Positions 57,898 through 64,000 of a DNA stretch of 64,000 nt are shown here, piece after piece; within the stretch, counting starts at the first letter, position 1, and every line of letters starts with the position of its first letter. A program made the translations under genes and the position numbers. The notes beneath the pieces are model-generated. The model saw nothing but the letters and a program-made list of their open reading frames with translations. It was not told where the DNA came from and did no database searches. The stretch is from Siphonodentalium dalli (Eukaryota; Mollusca; Scaphopoda; Gadilida; Siphonodentaliidae), in NCBI GenBank assembly GCA_032622095.1, contig CP136067.1, positions 61,638,893-61,702,892 of the forward strand. The letters run 5' to 3'.

Positions 57898-58929
57898 GCC
57901 CTGTACTCCATGCGATATAAAAAAAAACAAATGCTAGAAACACCACACTAGGTGGCGTAATAATTCCCTTTTTATCACTGTGTAGGAACTGTTACATCGG
58001 AAATCGTTCTATCGCCGGTAGTGTGATGGTTCTTGCCTGATTTGTTACGGTTCCTGATGATTGAAAATAATAATTTTTGTGACAAAATCACGCATAATTA
58101 TAGATATCTTGAATATATTAAACATCCCTGAATGAACAGAGGCTGCAGAAGTGCCGTGTTATCGAAACCTGAACTCTAGACCACAATTAACTCGGTATTA
58201 GCGAGTTAACGCGTAAATATCAACATATATGTTACCACTGAAAATCAAGCCACGTGGACGCAATTTCTTTGTTTTTCGTGGCGTATTAAATATGAAACGC
58301 ATTCTGAAGACAAACACTGACTATAAAGTGTACCCGTGTTATTCTTTTGTAAAATAGCTGAGAAAGTATCCCGATAGGGGTTGATAATTGGGAGCTGTGA
58401 CCTCGTAATCAACACGGGTGCGTGTTGCGGTTCTATTTCAAACCGATCGTGGCTGTGACGGTTCTGTCCATGAGATTTATTCGAACGATTTCTGCACTTG
58501 GGTCCGAAAATCGTCTTGTGTATCTGACATTTTAAACCAGATAATGGCTGTAGCTTATGTAATTTGCATAATAGAACAGGTATAGTAAGAAATAACACAA
58601 TAAATACCTAATACGGGAGATTAAGTGACATTAATAGGCAGAAATCAAATATTGAAAGTCCCGATGAGTATAGTATCATAATCATGCCCGCCTATATAAA
58701 TGACCAATGGTAATATAAATCTACCCTCAGGAGAATATGATATGTTATATTCATTTACTTAATCTGGGCATTATTGATAGATCCAGGTGTGACAATATTT
58801 CAATGCCAGCGCCATCACATTTCCTCCTCTGAAGTCCGCCTGGGGGACATTTACACATGTTTGTCGCCCAGACATGAATATAACTTATGAAATCACGTTC
58901 AACTGAATCACTGATAGGTTATGACGTGA

Positions 58930-59762
58930 TTGTGATGGGGGCTTGGGGAGGGGGTGCTTAATTGGTGTCTATCCCCAACTTTGGTCAAAATGTTCAACAG
59001 TTACAAATTTCTTATCTTACAATAGATTGGTTTGAAATTTAACACCAACAATATGTTGAAATTGTTCTCTTAATTTGATTTGACAACAATTTAATAGTGG
59101 GGATTTTGTCGTTTTTAGACTAACATTTGTATACTTTCCCACACTTTAAACATGTAATCAACCATATTTGACATATACAAATGGACACCTCTTCTTTAGA
59201 GTTGATCCAAAACTCATGATGGGTGGACATGAAGTACTAGTAGGGAGCAGGTGTGATCTAGTTTTCTATATCACATTTACCCCCCCCCCCCCCCCCCCAA
59301 TTGGCAAGAAACTGGTTTAATGGACAAATAATCTAATTCCATTTAATTAGTATGCTTTGTATTAAATAATGTATGCTCTTTTGCAAAATAAATCATCTCT
59401 CTCTCCATCTGTTGGGAACATTTCCAATCCTGTGGGGGTGGGGCGCCAGGTTGGAAACTTCCAACAATTGGGAATCTATATGTCTATATGTTTTTTGCAA
59501 ATTTCAGGTTCAGATATCCACATTTTCTCACTGGGCCCATGTATCCTGAGTTTCTCCCCCGGTGTGCATGGTGGCCAATCAAAGGCTACTGATCAATTCA
59601 CTTTAGAATGGTATACAATCTAGAGCTATAATGTGTCATGCAGTTGGGAGAAACCAAAGCCCAGGCCTTGTGCCTGAGTTTGGTCTGTTTCAAGGGGATG
59701 GTGCGGTTGGAAATTCCAAGGTGGACGCCCCAACATTGGATACCCTCCAGCCCACGTCCCTG
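58930..59762. mobile_element. hAT-like non-autonomous element, copy B (diverged)
   Basis: The right end CCCTCCAGCCCACGTCCCTG and interior blocks (CCCCAACTTTGGTCAAAATG, GTTCAACAGTTacAAATTTC, GGTTGGAAACTTCCAACA, GGTGGACGCCCCAACATTGG) match copy A at 26921-27968. The left end is degraded. A run of about 20 C bases lies at 59279-59298. It is nested within the 57976-61630 element. Confidence 0.7.
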
Positions 59763-59889
59763 CTCACTTGACACGTTAGTAGCGAGGAATAATAATGTGC
59801 CTTGTAATAGCCAGGTTCAGACACCCATAACACTAATTTTTAATGATTCATGTGTATGAATGTTTAGCTAATAATTCAAACAATCTGTT

Positions 59890-60200
59890 ACTGCATGTTG
59901 AATTTAATAGCTGAGCATTCCTATAAATGAACCAATAGGATTCACGTAGCTGCTCTTTATAGCACATTTAGTCATCAAAGAATTAACATCCATATAATAA
60001 TATTTGTAACTGCATGATTCTTTTCTCTTTTTTATATTTTACTGCTTGTTGAACTTAATAGCTAAGAATTCCTACAACTTAATCAATAGGATTCAAGTCA
60101 ATTCTCATTACAGCGCATTTAGTAACCAAAGGTTTAACATCCATATAATAATATATGTAAATGTAGGATTCTTTGCTTTTTTATATCTTCTTTTACAAAA
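59890..60200. repeat. 151-bp tandem duplication
   Basis: ACTGCaTGTTGAAtTTAATAGCT at 59890 repeats at 60041, followed in each by CAATAGGATTCA, AGCGCATTTAGT-like and CATCCATATAATAATAT blocks. Confidence 0.8.
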
Positions 60201-60443
60201 TCAGAGATCCCTAGTCAATCTAAAATATGATTGAATGGAAGATTACCGTGCTTGTATATGCTTTAATAGCTGCATATTCTAGAATTCTAGAATTTAGCCT
60301 AGATAATCAGCATCCAGCAAGCGGATGCCCGACATAAACTTCATAAACTGCGTAATCAGAGCATTGTATGGGTGTCAACTAACTTTTGACGTCTTATTTT
60401 GGGCTTTTTGTTGAGTAAAATACGTCTACGAAAATAGACAACA

Positions 60444-60973
60444 CTAGCCGATGTGCCCGGCCCTCTTCGTCCGGGCTATTTAGGGATTTTTTGTGATCAT
60501 CTCCGCCCGGAAACATGCCTATATGAGCGAATATGGTCAAGGTCAATGACATGGTCGCACGTGAAATTGGACCCACCCATATTGTTCCCGGGATCAAAGT
60601 AGGCCTACATTATACCAAATTTGAGTTGGATTGGTCGAGGTCCAGAAAGATGCCTATATGAGCGTATATGAGCGAGGTCAAGGTCAAGTACACGGTCGCA
60701 ATTGAAATTGGACCCGCCCATATTGTTCCCGTGATCAAAGTAGAACCAGCTACCAAATTTGAGTGAGATCGGTCGAGGTCCAGAAACATGCCTATATGAG
60801 CGTATTTGAGCGAGGTCAAGGACACGGACGCACGTGAAATTGGACCCGCCCATATTGTTCTCCGGATCAAAGTAGGCCTACACACCAAATTTGAGTCGGA
60901 TCGGTCGAGCAGTTTTTCGAGTCTATAACACAAATACATACATACAGACAGAAGTTCCAAAATATATAATAGA
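60444..60973 (-). mobile_element. Complete Helitron-like element, family 1
   Basis: On the minus strand it starts TCTATTATATATTTTGGAAC (60973) and ends with a GC-rich hairpin region, GCACATCGGCTAG (60444-60447 CTAG). The base before is A and the base after is T, as expected for insertion between A and T without duplication. Three internal units of about 130 bp contain GGCATGTTTCTGGACC and TTGACCTCGCTCATAT. There is no Rep/helicase, so it is non-autonomous. Confidence 0.75.
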
Positions 60974-61630
60974 TAAAATACAAGACAGATAACTCTATAT
61001 ATCCCGTCTACGCTTATGCTTTACGAAGTCCAGCGCAATGAAATTTCACTATTGTTAACCGGCTGTTGACTCATGGAAATGTCGGGCCTGCAAAACGAGT
61101 TATTTTCAAACTAGCTGGCGACTTTGTGAATTTTGATAGGCGTAACACAGCTTATTGGATAAGCATAGAAAGGCAGTGTAATTCGTCGAAATTAATGACA
61201 AGTGGTGCAAATTTCAACTTAATGCGTAGTTTGTTGTGTTTATGTTTGTACACTTTCACAAAATTGGCAGTTTGAACCATGTACCATGGCAAATATTAGC
61301 AATAGTTTTACCCGTATAGAACGATTAATGGGGATAGAACCGATTCGATCAGGAGAGAACCCAAACAATAATCAAAATTCGCGGTTCTTGTCGTTGTTAT
61401 GACTCGCACAATAAATTTTTCGTTATTAACACGCTCATTGGTGCCACAGATTGTTATGGGATCGAAAATAACTAATCGAATTATCACCTAGATGCCTCAA
61501 AATTGCGTTTCAACTGTCAAAAAGTCGTGAAAATGTATAATTTCGATCAGCAAGAACCGTCACAAATCAGGCAAGAACCATCACAAACCGGCGATAGAAC
61601 GATTTCCGATGTAACAGTTCCTACACAGTG
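60974..61630. other. Right part of the 3.66-kb hAT-like element
   Basis: Outside the Helitron-like insert the sequence leads into the subterminal GAACC/GGTTC repeats and the inverted end. The 69-codon frame at 61066-61275 has no domain or splice support. Confidence 0.5.
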
Positions 61631-61639
61631 CTTTTTATG

Positions 61640-61860
61640 ATGTTTTTTATGACCATGGAAATGCTATATATATATATGTGTAGGAGATGTCGAACCCTTA
61701 CTAAAATTTACTAGAATTCCGGAGTGGAGACACACATTCGTGGGGCAGAGATGCTGATAACATGAAAATAGGTTTTTTTTTTTTTTAAACAAATTTTAAG
61801 TCAATAAGTAAAGAAACCATATGAGGGGAAGCAAGCCCCCCAGGGACCCCTCACTAATGG
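61640..61860. repeat. Isolated minisatellite unit of the 52.8-54.6 kb family
   Basis: GTGTAGGAGATGTC, GGAGTGGAGACACACATTCG, GGGGCAGAGATGCTGATAAC and GGGGAAGCAAGCCCCCCAGG appear in the order of the right arm at 53830-54600. Confidence 0.8.
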
Positions 61861-62033
61861 TAGTATTTGTTTACAAATTGCGTAATTCCCAAGTGGTTTA
61901 GGCATAGAAATCAAATCAGAGAGGTACCTGACAAGACTAGTGTCGCTAATCACAGATAGAGAAACCCTCATTTGCATATCCAATAAGAGAGCGCTATTCA
62001 TTGGTTGCTCTATCGAGGAAATTATTGGCGCAG

Positions 62034-62521
62034 TTAAAGGTACTCAACCCGTAAAGAGGGTCCCCATCTCAACAGATTCCAACAACAACAATCCGATCAG
62101 AGGGTCCTATATTACTATTTCTTTGGCTTTGGGGGTAAAAAATATTTGATTCGAGTCGAGGAACCCATCAAACAAAGCTCAGAGTTATTAGATATTGATT
62201 TTTGAAAATTCTAATGTTCTCGAGATGAGTACCAATAACTGCCGTCAATTTGGTAACCTGCTCGAGATATTACGCCAAAATTCTATTCAAACAGACAAGG
62301 ATGGATAACTCTATAATCAAGTGGGTAAAAATAACGAATTTTTGACATTCTTCTGGGCCAGAAAGAATTCCCGATAATGAAAAATAATAGATTTCTAAAA
62401 TCGATATCTAACAAATCTGAGCTTTGATGGGTGACTTCCTCGACTCGAATCAAATATTTTTGACCCCCGAAGCCATTGAAATAGTAATTGAGAGGAGTTT
62501 TATCGGGTTGAGTACCTTTAA
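62034..62521. mobile_element. TTAA-flanked palindromic MITE, copy B
   Basis: Element 62038-62517 (480 bp) with TTAA at 62034-62037 and 62518-62521. Ends AGGTACTCAACCCG / CGGGTTGAGTACCT are identical to copy A, and the interior is copy A in reverse orientation. No coding frame. Confidence 0.9.
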
Positions 62522-62580
62522 TTAATGAGCTATCACACCTTTTTCGCGCGAATTCATTGTATTGTCATTCAGTAAATTGA

Positions 62581-62665
62581 CTCCAACGAAGCAAGGTCTT
62601 CCGATTTGAGAGCCCACAGGGCTAGTAAATTTTTTTTGATTTGATTTGAATTGATTTGATTGATT
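62581..62665 (+). repeat. Retroelement-like tail with (TTGATT)n
   Basis: CCAACGAAGCAAGGTC, then TTCCGATTTGAGAGCCCA, then a GATTTGATTTGAATTGATTTG simple repeat. The arrangement resembles the 3' end of a SINE or LINE; the first block recurs near 28233. Confidence 0.5.
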
Positions 62666-62770
62666 GCTCAAAAATCACCCATCACCGACAGAGGGCGCCA
62701 TTCAAAATGGCCGCCAAACCCCCGTTTTCTAACGTTAAAATGCTTACTTTCATATCATTTTATAGCACTG

Positions 62771-62898
62771 TTAGTCCAACAAATTAGACTTTCGGATTAA
62801 TAGGAATTTTAATATTTGGACGTTTATGGACATTTTAATCGTAAATGTCCAAATATGAAAATATATCTTAACCCGAATAGTCTAATTTGTTGGACTAA
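62771..62898. mobile_element. 128-bp hairpin (mini-MITE)
   Basis: TTAGTCCAACAAATTAGACT and its reverse complement close a nearly full-length stem; the inner arms (ATTTGGAC.TTTA.....ATTTTAATCG) also pair. No clear target duplication. Confidence 0.75.
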
Positions 62899-63323
62899 GG
62901 CGCAATCAAACACAATTAATTATTAAATGTGAATTTGGCCTCCCATGTGTATTATGAAATACTCCACACTATATCACTTACACTATATTACTTCCATTTA
63001 TACTATCATATTTGGTTTAGAGTGTTTCCCCTTATATCATGGGTGTATGTTTTGACCAGTGGTCACATGGTCTCGAAGAACCTCGATCGAGTTTTTTTTA
63101 CACAAATCGAGGTTTAGTACATCGATTTTGGGTTCTCCCTGACCTGACTGAGTGATCGGCCTATATCAGTACATTGAATACATGATACTATGCGCAAAAA
63201 CATTTAATTATAGAAGATTAATTCGCTGATAACAAGTGCATGAAGTGGGAAACTGATATATCCGTTTCCCGTCCTGTAGGTAACAGGGTAATGTTTTGGA
63301 AAACGGATATTTTCCCGTCCTAA
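62899..63323. other. No recognised gene
   Basis: AT-rich sequence; no exon or repeat was recognised before the GC-rich hairpin. Confidence 0.4.
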
Positions 63324-63406
63324 CGGGACTACCCGCCCCCGAGACAACCCGCCCCTATGCTATTTTGGGGGCGGGTTGTCCCGATAAATGAGGGCGGGTT
63401 GTCCCG
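63324..63406. repeat. GC-rich inverted/direct repeat cluster
   Basis: GGGGGCGGGTTGTCCCG and GGGCGGGTTGTCCCG stand as two direct copies on the right; ACCCGCCCCCGAGACAACCC stands as two complementary copies on the left, around an 11-base loop. A very stable stem is expected in an AT-rich setting. Confidence 0.8.
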
Positions 63407-63648
63407 AAATTGTTAATAGTTATTATGTTCTTTTATGTTCTTTGATGATATATTATTAAAGATTTTGATCAACAACACATGTGTTTATTCATGAATTATG
63501 TCAATGCGTGGACTGGGATAAAGAATGACACGATGTTTTGACAACTGAACGGCACTTAAGGTAAGTGAAGACTAATTAAAAGGGGTGCTTTCAAAACAAA
63601 CATTTGATGCAAATGGTTCATTATCACAGTGTGTTATCACTTCTACAG
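63407..63648. other. Probable end of an intron upstream of the terminal exon
   Basis: AT-rich sequence ending in ATCACTTCTACAG, a plausible splice acceptor at 63648. Earlier exons of the gene were not found in the window. Confidence 0.4.
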
Positions 63649-63900
63649 AAGGAGGCCCAGACGGTGACTACCCGGGTCACCTCGGTAGATCTCGACACAG
63701 AATCCCGATCACGTTACACTATCCAGGCCAGGAAGATTAGGGAGTTCTGGGATGATTACATGTCAGATCCACCGAGGTTAACAACAGCCAGCTTTCTGAA
63801 GAAGTGCTCAAACGTCTACGGAACGAAGAAGAGACCGGCACAGTGCAGACAGCAGCAGCAACAGCAACAGCCCCAAATTAATCATTGTTCGTTTGTTTAA
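63649..63900 (+). CDS. Probable 3'-terminal exon of an unknown gene, with polyglutamine
   Basis: After the acceptor CTTCTACAG the frame reads KEAQTVTTRVTSVDLDTESR then SRYTIQARKIREFWDDYMSD, PPRLTTASFLKKCSNVYGTK, KRPAQCR and a seven-Gln stretch encoded by mixed CAG/CAA, ending at TAA 63898-63900; phase 0 at the acceptor. GC content is higher than in the flanks, as expected of coding sequence here. The 5' ATG at 63604 lies in what looks like the intron end. I do not recognise the protein; the charged region looks soluble and intracellular. AATAAA signals follow within 80 bp. Confidence 0.6.
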   Translation, partial: KEAQTVTTRVTSVDLDTESRSRYTIQARKIREFWDDYMSDPPRLTTASFLKKCSNVYGTKKRPAQCRQQQQQQQPQINHCSFV

Positions 63901-63972
63901 CTTATTAAATTTTTGTTTTTAATTTTCGTTCATATTCATTCATTCCGTTTTAAAATTTCGTTCATTAAACTT

Positions 63973-63982
63973 AATAAATAAA
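63973..63982 (+). promoter_or_regulatory. Overlapping AATAAA poly(A) signals
   Basis: Two overlapping hexamers (63973-63978, 63977-63982) and an ATTAAA at 63964 lie 64-82 bp after the stop of the terminal exon. Confidence 0.6.
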
Positions 63983-64000
63983 CATATTATCGTTGAGGCA

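Larger units (their letters stand above)
57968..61638. mobile_element. 3.66-kb hAT-like element with perfect 8-bp target duplication
   Basis: Element 57976-61630. CTTTTTAT flanks both sides (57968-57975, 61631-61638). Inverted ends start CACTGTGTAGGAACTG and continue TTACATCGGAAATCGTTCTA, then about 40 more matching bases with few differences. Subterminal GGTTCTtGC / GATAGAACGATT variants are present at both ends. No transposase frame was recognised; the interior carries a second hAT-like copy, a tandem repeat and a Helitron-like element, so the element is a non-autonomous carrier that has itself been invaded. The 117-codon minus frame at 58245-58598 has no recognised domain. Confidence 0.85.

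Noticed and set aside
58245-58598. 117-codon minus-strand frame as a possible hAT transposase piece
   Set aside because: No RW or DDE-type block or dimerisation domain can be seen; kept only as part of the element.

Overview
This is a eukaryotic nuclear window, most likely from a marine invertebrate. That is inferred from intron-bearing gene pieces, AATAAA polyadenylation signals, AP-endonuclease LINEs, a DIRS-type tyrosine-recombinase retrotransposon, Helitron-like ends and many MITE/foldback elements. The mix fits a mollusc, annelid or other lophotrochozoan, but the phylum cannot be fixed from the sequence. There is no bacterial operon structure, CRISPR array or rRNA. The sequence is AT-rich and mostly repeats.

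Layout. 0.2-3.3 kb: two decayed LINE pieces, one split by a palindromic MITE with TTAA target duplications. 4.1-6.5 kb: a DNA element with 28-bp inverted ends that carries a head-to-head GC-rich minisatellite. 6.9-11.1 kb: a nearly full-length LINE (minus strand) with a 2A-like motif, interrupted by a 793-bp TA-flanked MITE whose removal restores the frame. 12-17.8 kb: Helitron-like elements and degenerate tandem repeats. 18.7-26.8 kb: the best host gene, with two coding exons in matching phase across a 6.8-kb repeat-filled intron; they encode the C-terminal part of a single-pass membrane protein and end at a poly(A) signal. 26.9-28 kb: a hAT-like element. 28.8-30.7 kb: a LINE in one frame with three stops. 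31.4-36 kb: a DIRS element whose 5' part is mirrored in a head-to-head palindrome. 36.1-40.2 kb: a 1.7-kb tandem duplication, the second copy holding a dimeric element with a 9-bp target duplication. 40.7-43.5 kb: another LINE. 43.5-46 kb: satellite-like repeats. 46.8-50.2 kb: the most intact LINE, with a 930-residue open frame. 51-57.9 kb: several foldback and palindromic elements. 58-61.6 kb: a 3.66-kb hAT-like element with a perfect 8-bp target duplication, itself hosting a second hAT-like element and a Helitron-like element. 62-62.5 kb: the second TTAA MITE. 63.6-63.9 kb: a probable 3'-terminal exon with a polyglutamine stretch.

The window is mainly a record of nested insertions, and several empty or exactly flanked sites allow relative dating. 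The most unusual observation is that three separate LINE copies carry the same TAA stop at the same codon of the reverse transcriptase core (QG-stop-ILGP), while a fourth has a TGA one codon away. All homology calls come from recognising motifs by eye; no database search was run.
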